From contig JBCAQO010000005.1 in NCBI GenBank assembly GCA_039111635.1, positions 1,550,001 through 1,614,000 on the forward strand: DNA of 64,000 nt. Direction: 5' to 3'. Made by a program: the position numbers and the translations under genes. This DNA is from Heterobasidion occidentale. Lineage: Eukaryota > Basidiomycota > Agaricomycetes > Russulales > Bondarzewiaceae. This document shows, one piece after another, positions 1-11,100 of this stretch (positions are counted from its first letter, which is position 1; every line of letters begins with the position of its first letter). Below the pieces are notes generated by a model. It worked only from the letters and a program-made list of their open reading frames with translations, ran no database searches and was not told the origin of the DNA.

Positions 1-1102
1 AATGCACCCGTATGACTGGAATCAGATGATATCCGTGTGCGTGTGGCGCGCGAAGTGAAGGGATCCAGTAGGTTAAACTCTGAGGCCTTGAGGGACAGTA
101 CTTAGGCAGACTGAGCAGCTGCACCATGCACTTATCTCCGGCTAATCATAGAACCAGACATGACTCCTGCGGTCTATACAAAACAGGAAGGAACCGTCCA
201 GACTGAAGCGCAGCGCTGGAAAGGACAGCCTCGACCACGGTAGCAGGTACTTAGCAGGTACCCATGATCAAAGTACAGCTGCGAGCATGTGAGCCTGTGA
301 GACGGAACAGGGAACAGAATACACTTATGTACGTAGAGCTGCGCAAGGCTGTCTGAGGACGAGGCGCTACAGTCGCACCACGAGGTGCTGCCTTCGTTGA
401 TCGATTGCGCTGCGCGACTTCAGAGACATCTGACGTTAGGGCCGTTCAGTGCTGAATGCGTTTGGCTTGACCTTATCGCGCCAGCGCCAAGATGCTGCGA
501 TCTACTTATACCACGGCCCAACGAGCAGAGCCTAGTCCCGTTCTTGCCAAGTTGCTACAGCCGATATCTCAGAGTTCGTATGCGGTCAGTGACAGTGAAC
601 CGTGATGGGCGTCAGGTCGGCATCATGAAGTCGTGAAATGAGACATACTCCCCGCTACGGAATAGAAATCAGACTTCAGTGGTCCGGTCACGAGGGGACC
701 TCGGCATGCCTCGGCGAGACACCGGTATCGGAATGGAAGATCACAAATGTGATGCACTGACTCTCGATGCATTAAAGATGCACGATGGCCAGGCGAACTT
801 GTTGTTACCTGGTGCCAACCAGTTTTCCGAAGACACAAATTGACCAAATGACACTATAAATATAAGCAGCCGGCACCAAAAAAGAGGGGCGCAAGAAGTT
901 GCTCAGTAGAAACGGAGTTCTAAAGACGTAAGTAGGATATTTTCCAAAGATGGGAGGACGGTTAGAAAGTGTCAAGACCGTACAGGATTCTCGGTATCGT
1001 CATACCAGATACAGCGTACATGGAACAACAACAGAGAGGTAGATCATCAAAAAATCATCAGGCTAAGCGAAGCGGCGGCGGTTCGACCAGACATATATCA
1101 CA
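1..1102. other. Intergenic, no gene recognised
   Basis: No open frame here gives a recognisable protein. The longest ones (for example around 385-636) have no domain-like composition. It lies downstream of the minus-strand membrane protein gene and probably holds its 3' UTR. Confidence 0.5.
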
Positions 1103-2640
1103 TCACTTGGTATGAGGGGTATACTCTGCCACCTCGGTGTCGACCGTGATCTTGACACCGAGACCGGGTGTCTGCATATCAGCGCGGGCGTCCAGAGGCG
1201 CGACGACCTCCTTGGTGTCACCCTCGTGCACGCTGCTCTTGTTGTCGCCTGCGTCGATCCAGTGTTCGGCCTTTTGGGCGATGCCGTCGAGCGTGTAGGT
1301 CGGCGCGACGCTCTGGGAGTTGATCTGGAGAACGTTCGGGCCATATGCGCTCGGGTGCGTGCGGGAGACGTTGCCGCGGGAGGCCGAGTTGGAGTTGGAG
1401 CTAGCAGTGACCGAGGCACCCGCGAAAGAGCCGCCCGAGTGGAGCGAGCCACGAACGGAGAGAATGATGCGAAGGGTCATAGTTGTCGTGATGACAGCGG
1501 TCATGCTGGGCACAAAACAGGTTTGTAAACGCCAAAAGGGGCTCGCATGACTGGATTTACCTAGTGACTATGGTCTTGACGCTATCCTCAATACCAGTGG
1601 GAGTGATGATGAACCAGAAAAGCATGTTGACCATGTTCACGATCCAAATTGCCTAGGTCGATGGAGTCAGGATCGCGCACCTTCCACAGACTTTTCGCAC
1701 TTACGGCATACAGATTGAGACCGTCACGAAGCATCAACTTCCACGGGCTGAGCGGTTTGACTTGAAGGGACTGCATCGAACGTGAAATTGCCAAGGCAAA
1801 CTGATTTGGCGCCATCAGCCAAAATCGTTAATCATGACGCATGTGAAACACATACCGACGCGGTATACAAGAGTGTGGCGGAGACCCAATAGATACCGAC
1901 CCAGTTGTGTTTGGGTCCGGCGATGCAGCCCTGGCCGTCCTCCAAGGGAACAGCTGATGAAGTTCATAAATGTGGTGTACTGCGGGCAGTGCAGTAAGAC
2001 GTAAGACGTACAAAGGAAGAAACCACAAGAAATAGCGGTTACGACAATTTGAACACCGAGGAGTGCGCCCATGACTCCCAAGACTGAACGGCTCTTGTCA
2101 TGAATAGCATGCACCCGAATGACATGGACAGCTGGACGATGAATTAAAGTGAGAAACTGGAGCGCGATGCCTGACTGACGAGAACCACGCACTCGAACAA
2201 GCGGCAAGAAGAAATGCGGTACAGATAGGCTCGAAAAGGAAGAACTTTTGGCACATCTGGACGAACGGTCAAGCGTGTGAGACCTGGTGAAAACAGCGGG
2301 CATGATATCAGATACTTACCGATCGCGACCAGCTCGAATCGAAGAATGCGACACCTGATGGTCACAATACGCGTCAGTCAGCACGGTCGCTGAAGCCCCT
2401 GCAGACTGGATGCAACGTACCAACGATGATGAACTCAATGGGCATGAAGAACCGCAAGAAGTAGTAGATGATCTTGAGAACAGGCCATCCCTCCACCCTG
2501 AGAAGCTTCCAGCTCCTAGGACTGAGAACAAGCGTGTCCCATGCCGCGACGGTCAGGGTGCACACGAAGAAATACTTGTGTGCAGAGAGATGAGGGGAGA
2601 GGTCGAGGTAGGGAGGGAGGTCGCTGGGGGAGATAGACAT
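1103..2640 (-). CDS. Multi-pass integral membrane protein (basidiomycete family, DUF6533-like)
   Basis: Exons read from 2640 (ATG) to the stop at 1103. Exon 1 encodes a hydrophobic segment with AAWDTLVLSPRSWKLLR and FLRFFMPIEFIIVG. Later exons give FFLFEPICTAFLLAAC, AVHVIRVHAIHDKSRS, a helix around GVQIVVTAISCGFF, SLQVKPLSPWKLMLRDG, a segment around MLFWFIITPTGIEDSVK, and TLRIILSVRGSLHSGGSF before a polar Ser/Asn-rich tail. This order of helices and the conserved 'W..L..EGWPVLKI' and 'RIILS.RG' blocks match a large basidiomycete family of six-to-seven-helix membrane proteins of unknown function. The domain name DUF6533 is my best guess from memory of the family and not certain. Introns are about 35-70 nt with normal GT-AG ends. 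No function can be assigned; location is inferred to be the plasma membrane or an internal membrane. Confidence 0.75.
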
Positions 2641-4333
2641 GGGGGAGGTCGTGGGGGAGCAGACGACGATGGGCGTCTTGAGGGGGTCAATAAGAGGGTC
2701 GCCTGAGCGAGCACTTACCGGTATCTGTCACCGTGGAACAAGATCAAAAAGATCGCGCTCTGAGCAGGCACGCGGTCCAGCGGGGTCCCCCCTATGCATT
2801 CTCCCACCCATACCATCCCGTTTCCGCTCTCAGCCTCTACCCTTTCCCTTCCCTCACCCATCTCCAACTCAGTGGTATCCATTCTCCATTCTCGTCCTGC
2901 GTCCTGCTGCCACCGTTCAAGTTTACAAGACATTCGTGCCCCAAAATAGCCTCAAGCATCAGCGCCTTGATTGCGGCTGCACCGCTATATATCGCTTCAT
3001 CATCTATCGTTCCATGATGATGATCTTCTCAACAAATGATACAGAGAAAATGTAGACGCATTTGCTTCCCGCACGCATCACCTGCACAGGTTTCAGAACC
3101 CTTCCGTGTGGTCCAGCTCGGAACTGTCGGTAGTCGTCTCTGCCCCTCACGAGCGAGCGAACGCCGGATGCAGCGCTCAGATCTAGCTCTACCACGCCTT
3201 TCAGCGGCTCTACAACCTCCGGATAGAGTACGGGCTATTCTCAAGTCCGTGAAAGCCAGTTTCCCAAAGCTCCGATAGACTCCCCCAGGTATATGTAGGG
3301 CAGATCTAAAAACGGAAGTCTTCAAAGGCAAACTAGTCGCCTGGATATCAGTTTCGTCGTGAAACGCGCCCAACAATGATCCATATATACATCTGTACAT
3401 CGATGTAACGAGGGTGCAGATGCGGCGCTTACAGCGGCGGTCAGCTGTTGGCCGAACAATTTCTGATAGATGTAAGAGGACTTTTTTTAGGAACAAGGAC
3501 GGCAATTCAGAGACGCACGTTCCAAAGACGGAGACAAGACTTGACAGCTTCGATGGACATCAAGTTGGGGATTCCCTCGTTGTTCAACGTTCAACGTTCA
3601 CCGGTCACCCCGTATTGTGGTGAATTAAACAGCACAAAATATGGCGAGCTTACTCTGCAGTTGCTTTGTGTACACAATCGTTCTCGTGCAGGCTATATGT
3701 GGGTTGCATCGTCCCGTGAACTGAAGGTGGTAAAAACGTCCGTCGGCGAGGTGAGAATATGACAGGTTTCGACAGAAGACGTTCCCTAGTGACATCATTG
3801 ATTGTAGCTAACAGGAACGTGGAATACCACCCGTGGCCTAACAGTAGCAGGTTTCTTGGAGATAGGTATTCTTGGTCCAATATCAGACGAAACGGAACGT
3901 CGACAGATCGTCACAAAAGTAGCAATTTTGCGAATCTCACACGACTCTGGTCGCGGGCTGTACGGACTAAGTATGACAATTATTGCGATAAACAACAAGG
4001 TGAAGACTAGATGGGGGAGTTCAGTAGAGATACGGTACAGCCAAAACTTTCTGTAGCGAAATATGCAAAGCGATGGACATCCAGCAGCGTGAGAGCGACA
4101 GAGGGAGGAGAAATAGCGACGAGGGCGCGCAACAGAGGAGAAGAGAAGATCGGGCGTATGAAACACATTTGAGAGAGGCATGTGGAAGACGGTAAGGAGC
4201 GTGGACATGAGCAGATGTGCACGGGAGATGTGGTGTTGATAAAATGGAATGCATGAATCTGGATACGCCCAACGCCCACGGTCCTATCTTAGCAGCGATA
4301 CATAAATCTGACGGACGAGTCGGAACAGTGATT
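2641..4333. other. Intergenic between two minus-strand genes; probable promoter of the membrane protein
   Basis: Nothing recognisable is encoded. A minus-strand frame at 3029-3505 starts on TTG and has no domain features. TATATAT at 2986-2992 lies about 350 bp upstream of the ATG at 2640 and is flanked by pyrimidine-rich tracts (about 2790-2900), which fits a fungal promoter. The 3' end of the MPS1-like gene lies at 4334. A short GTTCAAC repeat (three units, last imperfect) sits near 3581-3601. Confidence 0.45.
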
Positions 4334-7300
4334 CTAAAGCCAGGTCTCCTCCGGCTCGTCGTCAGGTCTCTTCGGCGTCAAGGACGCATGCTGAACCGAC
4401 TGCAGCTCGCGCACCAAACGCTATGGGGCGGCGATATTAACGGCTCATTTTCACGAACCAAACAGTCGCAGAGACGCACCGCGGCCTCGCCTAGCATATC
4501 ATTCATGTCGATCGGGTTGTTATTCGAGCGCCCGAGCTCGATCCCATATTTCAGCAGTTGCCGCATGAAGAACGGGTTGATGACGACTTCGTCCCCTGAT
4601 GACGGACCGCCGGTTCAGCGTCCCTGCATGGAGCAAGCAAAGACGCGACTACGCACTGTCTTGGATGTTGATCCAGTCTTGCTTCAGCAGGACCTCGATG
4701 GGCGTCCGTTTCCTCGGATTCCGGCACAAGCACGCCTTCATGCACGCAATGGCGTCCGACTTGACCTTTCGCTTCAGGTGCTCGATTCGTTTGGGAGGCG
4801 TTCCTTGCCCAGTTGGCTGGGATCGCGACGGCGGCGCGATGGGCGCCGAATACGCAGGAAAGTCGATTTCGTACGACATGTCGGGAATAGCCTTCATTTT
4901 CTGATAGACGGATAGGTGTTGGAAAGGTGTCTGGAAGTAGATCATCTGGTAGAGGATGCAGCCTAATGACCAGACGTCGCTCGAACGCCCCACTTTCAGG
5001 CGACGCTGGCCATCGGGAAGCTCGATCGCTTCCGGGCTCATGTAGTTGACGGTACCGATCTGGACGAAGGAAGGTCAGTCGGCGCGGCATCCATAGCCGA
5101 GAATGCTTACTTGATGATCTCGCTGGATGTTGGTCGTGTCGTTGGCGATGGCGTTGGCAATCCCAAAGTCGATCAACTTGAGTTGTCCGCGGACTAACAC
5201 AAAGTTGGCCGGCTTGAGGTCCGAATGCACGATTTTCTCATGGTGGATGACTAGGACAGCTTCCAGCATCTGAATGAATAAATAAATGTTGATCAGGCGA
5301 CGGTCGTCGAAGCGTTAGCATGGAGTGCGTGCCTGCTGCCAATAATATGCCACCCAAACCAGATTCAACGGTTCCTTTTGTCGCTCCTGAAGTAGTCGAG
5401 CCAAGTCTGAGGGAAAATATAAGACAGCCTGCTAACGCCAAGCATATGAAGCACTCACCAATCTCTCCACACTCCATGACCAACATTAGATAGCCTCTCG
5501 ACCCGCCAGGACCACGTCGAACCTCACTGTCGATCAACCTAATGATCCTCGAGTTTCCCTCCAACCGCTTGAGGAGAGCGATCTCGTTCATATACCCACT
5601 CATAGTTTCCGGATCGGTCTTGTCGAGAGAGACGCGCTTGATGGCATAGATCTCATTTGCGTTGTTCATGACTCGATAGACTCGAGATGAGCCGCCCTTG
5701 CCGATCATGTCCAATCGAGCATACGCTTTCTTATTCACCTATCGTTGGAATAGTGACGCATTAGTGCAAGCTGTGGCAATGCCACGGTGAAAAAAGACGT
5801 ACGACAAGGTTGCGCGTTTTGACCTCACCCACCTGGTTTGAAGGATGTATAGGATGAGGTGCCGGAGCAAGAGATCTGTGCGAGGCAGGCATAGGCTGTT
5901 GTTGCCCATGCGAGCTTTTGCTCTGCGGTTTGACCTCTTCCTCGTCTCTCACATCCCCTGCAGCCCAGGTTTTTCCCACACCATTCCCATTCGCTAGTCC
6001 AGGTGGAGCCAGCAGCCCACTGGTTGTCGGAGGTTCCGGTGCTGTTGGACTTCGCTTGTGCCGCGCGGTCGGCGACACCCCATTGGACGACGATGATGGA
6101 AGGTCGCGTGCAGAGGGGGACATACGGGAAGGCATCCCATCGACGATTGTCGGTGAAGAGGAGGTCCTAGCTAGATGGGTGGCGGGCGTTTGCGCTTGTA
6201 GATGAGGAATCGAGCGCAAGGTGTCAGAGTCTCGGCGATGGTGTCCAAGCTGCGCCCGCAGATGAGTGTGAGATGGATTGGTTGGCGATGGCGTTTGTCG
6301 TCGCTGCTGATGTGTCGCTTTAGCCTGTGCTTCAGCAAGTTCAACTACTCTCCCTGTTTAACAGAGACTGTCAGTCGTCTCATGAAGAAGAACCATTGAA
6401 GCTGCACTGACGTTCCATCTCGACATGGGCCACGTTGTCTAGAGATACCCACGCGATGTTGAGCAAACGCGCTAAATACGTGAATGTGAAGATTTTTCTG
6501 ACCGTTATCTACAACTCGATCTGGTCTCGCATTGTCTTCGAGAGTACCTCTCCTTACACGGCTTGATGCCAAACCAAGGCTGGAACCCGGTCTTCCCTGC
6601 TGAGATCCGTAGTTACGTGGCGGTACATACGCATGGTTCGAAGAAAGATGATCTTCAGGGGCTGTCAGGGCAACTGGTAAGCTTCATGAGCAGTATATCG
6701 TCACCGAACGCCGCTGCTGTCAAGCAATGGTGAAGAGAGTAGACAGGCAAGAGAAACATACTAGCAGCTTCACTTAAACTAGCCGATCGCCGTGGACGGC
6801 TGGAAGAAGTAGAAATGTGTGATGAAGCGAGAGCGCTTGGTTGGCGTACAGAACCGCCGACGTGTCGCCCAGCGTCTGACCATGCTTGATCCTCCGCTCC
6901 TGTATCCGTCTCCGACTCATTGTCCAGATGGTCAGACTCTCTCTCTCCTGCTTCCACCTCTGCTATCTTGTTTATTCCGAAACTGCTCTGAAATTTTCGC
7001 AGCACGCGCCCAGGGCGGCTTGGTCCTGGCATGATTGGTCGTCCAACAGAGGGCCCTGTAGGGAAGGCCAGGGAGGCTCGTTGTGGCACCGGTACGACAT
7101 CTGCTAGAGCGCGGGAGTTGGATGAGGTGGACGTAGGCTGATGGCCAGCACTGAATGAACGCGTGGGAAAGGAGGGAGCCTGAGCGGTAAAATGTGGAGG
7201 GTCACCTATCGGAGAAGGTCGAGGGGGCGATTCTCTCCCTGATGGTCCGCCCACACCGACACCATTCGTAGGACTCTCGTGTGACTGCTGCTCCCCTTCG

Positions 7301-7989
7301 AAGTTCTCCTTTTCTTCCTGTAATTCGCGTTCCATTGCACGCAGTTTTGCGCGGTTCTGTTGAGCCTGTTCTCTGTATTCTTCCATTGTCACGCGACGAG
7401 GGCCTCCCGGTTTTAAGACCAAGGCGCGAGCGCCATCAGGAAGACTCGGCCGAACGGAAGACGATGCGGAGGAGATGGCGGCCGAAGGGGTATGGTTCGG
7501 CAGAAGCACAGAGGGGCCGGATGCGACGCGCTGGAAAGGGCGAAGGGATGACATAGACGGCACGGTGGAGGCAGAACGACGTTCGGAAGGTTCAGAGCGG
7601 TCAGTTCCCGATGGAGAGGCTCCCGGCAAGCTCTCTGAGCGTGAAAGCGACACGCGTCGGTGGGGGTAATTCAATGACACGGGCGGCGACGAAGACACGC
7701 GATCATCACTTATTGATAGAGTCGACATTTTGGGCAGTTCGGGGGAGTCCACCGGTGTCGGAGGCGACGATACCTGGGAGTTTGTGGACCCGCGTGAGAC
7801 GCGGACGTACTCGCCGTTTGTCCACTCATAGTCGAAAGAGAGTTCTGGCGGCTCGTCGGATGTGGTGAGGACGGATATCATAGAAGCGGAGAGAGCGGGA
7901 TCAGCATTGATGTTTGGGGGAGTGGAGAGAGGAGATATGTGGGGGGAGACGGAGAAGGGCGAGGAGGGGCGGGGGGATGTGGCGGGCAT
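4334..7989 (-). CDS. MPS1: Mps1/TTK-family dual-specificity protein kinase (spindle checkpoint)
   Basis: Start ATG is at 7989. The long first exon (7989-6762) encodes a Ser/Pro-rich, low-complexity N-terminus. The catalytic domain follows: glycine loop [11 protein letters not shown], lysine YAIKRVSL, catalytic loop [18 protein letters not shown] in [11 protein letters not shown], the Mps1-typical [11 protein letters not shown] and [12 protein letters not shown] activation segment, then [13 protein letters not shown]. The [10 protein letters not shown] block is the strongest sign of Mps1/TTK, which phosphorylates kinetochore proteins in the spindle assembly checkpoint and, in yeast, acts in spindle pole duplication. 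Two introns are odd: a 63-nt GC-AG intron at 5270-5332 and a likely 38-nt intron near the 3' end that lets the reading frame continue to the TAG at 4334. Total length is about 1,000 residues. The middle exons (about 6350-6530) are the least certain. It is divergent from SMC6. Confidence 0.9.
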
Positions 7990-8177
7990 GATGTGTAGTA
8001 TGTACGTTAAGAAAGGGTCAGGCTGTGTCGCATTTCCCTTCAACGTCGTGTCGAACACGAGGCTGCCACACAGCGCTCGTGACCGCGTTCCCTCCTTTCT
8101 CGGCGCGCCTTCCCACGCCCTCACGCGTCCCTCCCGCCGGCGCGTGTTTCCCTACCACCACCCCCACCCAGTCCCCA
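7990..8177. promoter_or_regulatory. Bidirectional promoter of MPS1 (-) and SMC6 (+) with MCB-like ACGCGT
   Basis: Only 188 bp separate the two ATG codons. The interval is CpG-rich and holds ACGCGT at 8123-8128, identical to the yeast MluI cell-cycle box core that recruits MBF at G1/S. Nearby CGCGTT and GGCGCG steps resemble it loosely. Co-regulation of the two chromosome-maintenance genes is an inference; the element is only six bases long. Confidence 0.5.
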
Positions 8178-11100
8178 ATGGCAAAACGACGCGCCGCCGT
8201 CGACAGCGACGATGAAGAGCCCCAGGAGGAAAGCCTGACGGCGTCCAAACGCGCTCGCTTCGACCACCACCCTCCCGAAGTCGTCGCGTACCAAGCCGAG
8301 CCCGACGCAGAACGCACTAGACCGACGCGGTCGGCGCGCAGGCGCAAGAACAACCACGGCGATGGCGACGATGTGGAGGAAGAGGAAGAGGACGAGGATG
8401 AGCCCCTTGAGATGATCCGAGAACAGAACGCCGAAGAAGACACAGCGGAGCAAGCACGGTTCGAAGAGGAAAATGAAGAACGTATTCGCGAGTCCATCAG
8501 GACAAGAAGTAAACTTGAAGGTGTACGTTGAAGCGACATTTCTTACAGTCCCTCCATGACTTACATAGCGCTTCCTAGGGCATTGCAAAGTTTGGCATCA
8601 TCGAGGGCGTGGAGATGCACCAGTTCATGTGCCACAAGTATCTCACTTTCAAGTTCGGCCCACAAATCAATTTCATCATAGGTATGTCTTCCCCCTCTCG
8701 TCTTGATCTCACCGCGTCAACCCGCCACAACCAGGTCATAACGGAAGTAAGTCGAACAAGCTGTCTTTGTAATCGCTCGGATAGCACACCAAGTCCTGTT
8801 TCTCTTCACTATGCTGCATATTGACTCAATTTCAGGTGGCAAGAGTGCGGTCCTTTCAGCCATTACCGTTGCCCTGGGTGGTAAGGCAACTGCCACGGGT
8901 CGTGGAAATGGCCTCAAATCCTTTATTCGCGAAGGCCAAAAGTATGTGGCTCTCGACTCCGTATCGAACACTACATGGCCATGGGCTTACCTTTGTCCCC
9001 AGCGTTTCTGAAGTGACTATTCAGCTGAAGAACACTGGCGAAGAAGCCTATCGGCCCGATGAATACGGTGACAGCATCATCGTCACTCGCCGCTTTACGA
9101 AGGAAGGTTCCTCTTCGTATAAGATCAAGAGTAAGGATGGAAGGGTTGTATCAACTAAGCGTGAAGAGCTATCCGCAATCTGTGATCATATGAACATTCA
9201 AGTCGACAATCCCATGAACGTCCTGACTCAAGGTATGTCTTTGATGTCTTTTTTGTCGTGCTTTATCCAAACAGGGCGGCAGATTCGGCAAGGCAATTCC
9301 TGAGTGCCTCTCACCCGACTGATAAGTATCGGGTACGCGATAAGCGCCTTAGTTCGTTTCTTTGTGGCTCAATTTATCTTCTATAGTTCTTCCTTCGTGG
9401 AACACAGTTGAGCCAGCTGAGCGAGGAGTATGAGACGTGCATGGAGAATGTGTCGCAAATGTCGAAGGTCCTGTTGCGCAAGAAGGAGGCCCTGCCAGAC
9501 TTGGAATCGCAATTCAAAGAAGCGTCGGCACGGTTCCAAGAGGCATCCAAAGCTAGGCAGCAGAAATATCTCGCGGATGAGCTCAAGAGAGAGCTCGCGT
9601 GGGCCCACGTCGCCGTGAAAGCTGAGGTATGTACATCGCGTTTACGGTGCATCCGCGGCTGGCATGTCAATCATTTATCGTTCAGGAATTGCAAGGGAAG
9701 ATGGAGGAGCATGCTAAGCTGGCGCGTCGATTGCCGAAGATTCAAGACAGTCTGAAAAAGGCCGAGGTTTGGTTTTGATTCCTGCTTGACAGTGAGGAAT
9801 ACTGATGCAGACCGCTTTCCAGGCCGAGTTGGAGGCTGCAACCGAAGAGGTTAAGAAATACGAAGAAGAGCATCGGTCTCTGGGGAATATCGACCACCTG
9901 CATCAAAGGAAACGCGAGCTTGATGAAAAGCTCCGCGCCAACAAGAACAAGCTCCTGGATATCAAGGTGTGCCATCATCGTTTCCTCCGATGAACCGCCT
10001 GACGAGCCTCTACTTCCGTGGATCCCAGAATGATCAACAGGAGATTGGGCGTAACTTGGCAGCTTCCCGACGGATGATTGCTAACCTGGAGACACAAATT
10101 GAGGAGCAGACACAGAAGAGCGCCGCGCACACGCAATCGAAGCAAGACGAACTCACCCAGAAGTTGGCGAACGCTCAACAGGATGTACATGCTGCGCAAG
10201 CCCGCCTCAAGGATCTCGAGCAACAGCATCGCGAAAGGCAAGAAGAGTCCGACTCGTTGAAGCCTCACGCCGACCAAATGAATCGGGAGCTCCAAGAACT
10301 GCGCGCGCGGCTCGACGGGTGCAAGGAACAGGTCGCCAGGTGTCGAGAGCAGCAGAACAACCAACTCGCGCCTTTTGGAAACAGGATGAAGGAGGTCCTG
10401 GAACAGATCAACCGGATGAACTGGCACGGTCAGAGGCCGGTGGGGCCGCTAGGCGTGTATGTGAAGGTCGAAGACCCCCAGAAATGGGCTGGTCTTTTGA
10501 GTACCGTGCTCGGCGGCTATATGTCCGCGTTTGCGGTGACGGACGCGCGGGATTTGGCGCAGATGAGAAAGCTGCTCAAGGACAGCCGAAAGTAGGGGCC
10601 TTGTGCGATGATCATTTCGAGCATTGTGCTGATCATGTTTGTGGCTCAGCCCTCATTCGCAAGTGTTCGTCGGTGAGGTCGATCTCTTCGACTACAGCCA
10701 CGGCGAGCCTGCACCTCAATACTTGACTGTTTTGAGGGCAATTGAAGTACGTCAGACACGTCCACATCGCGCCATTTTGATCGCTGACTGGCCGCAGTGC
10801 TCCAACGAGTATGTCCTCCGTGTGCTCATCAATCAAGCAAGGATCGAACGGACACTCCTCGGGGAGACCCGTGCGCATGTTGATGACCTGCTGAAAGGGA
10901 TGCCAGGGGGCGGTACCGGTTTGAGTATTGATCTTTATAGGGTCATCAGATACCCGTGCGTGTTCAGCCTCATTGGCATCTTAGTTTGTCCTCTGCAGAA
11001 TATTGAGACGTCAATCACAAACTCAGTGAGGGTGGTGGATCCTCGCAGCCATTGCCAAAGTTGCGACCCAACGATCCACGCAATCTCCTCTTCACTGGTA

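Noticed and set aside
3029..3505. 158-codon minus-strand frame as a gene
   Set aside because: Begins with TTG, no domain, no supporting splice pattern.
4217..4915. 232-codon plus-strand open frame
   Set aside because: Lies opposite the MPS1 kinase exons; composition is that of a shadow frame.
8018..8588. Minus-strand frames of 155-173 codons
   Set aside because: Opposite SMC6 exon 1; the Ser/Val/Arg runs mirror its acidic and Lys-rich codons.
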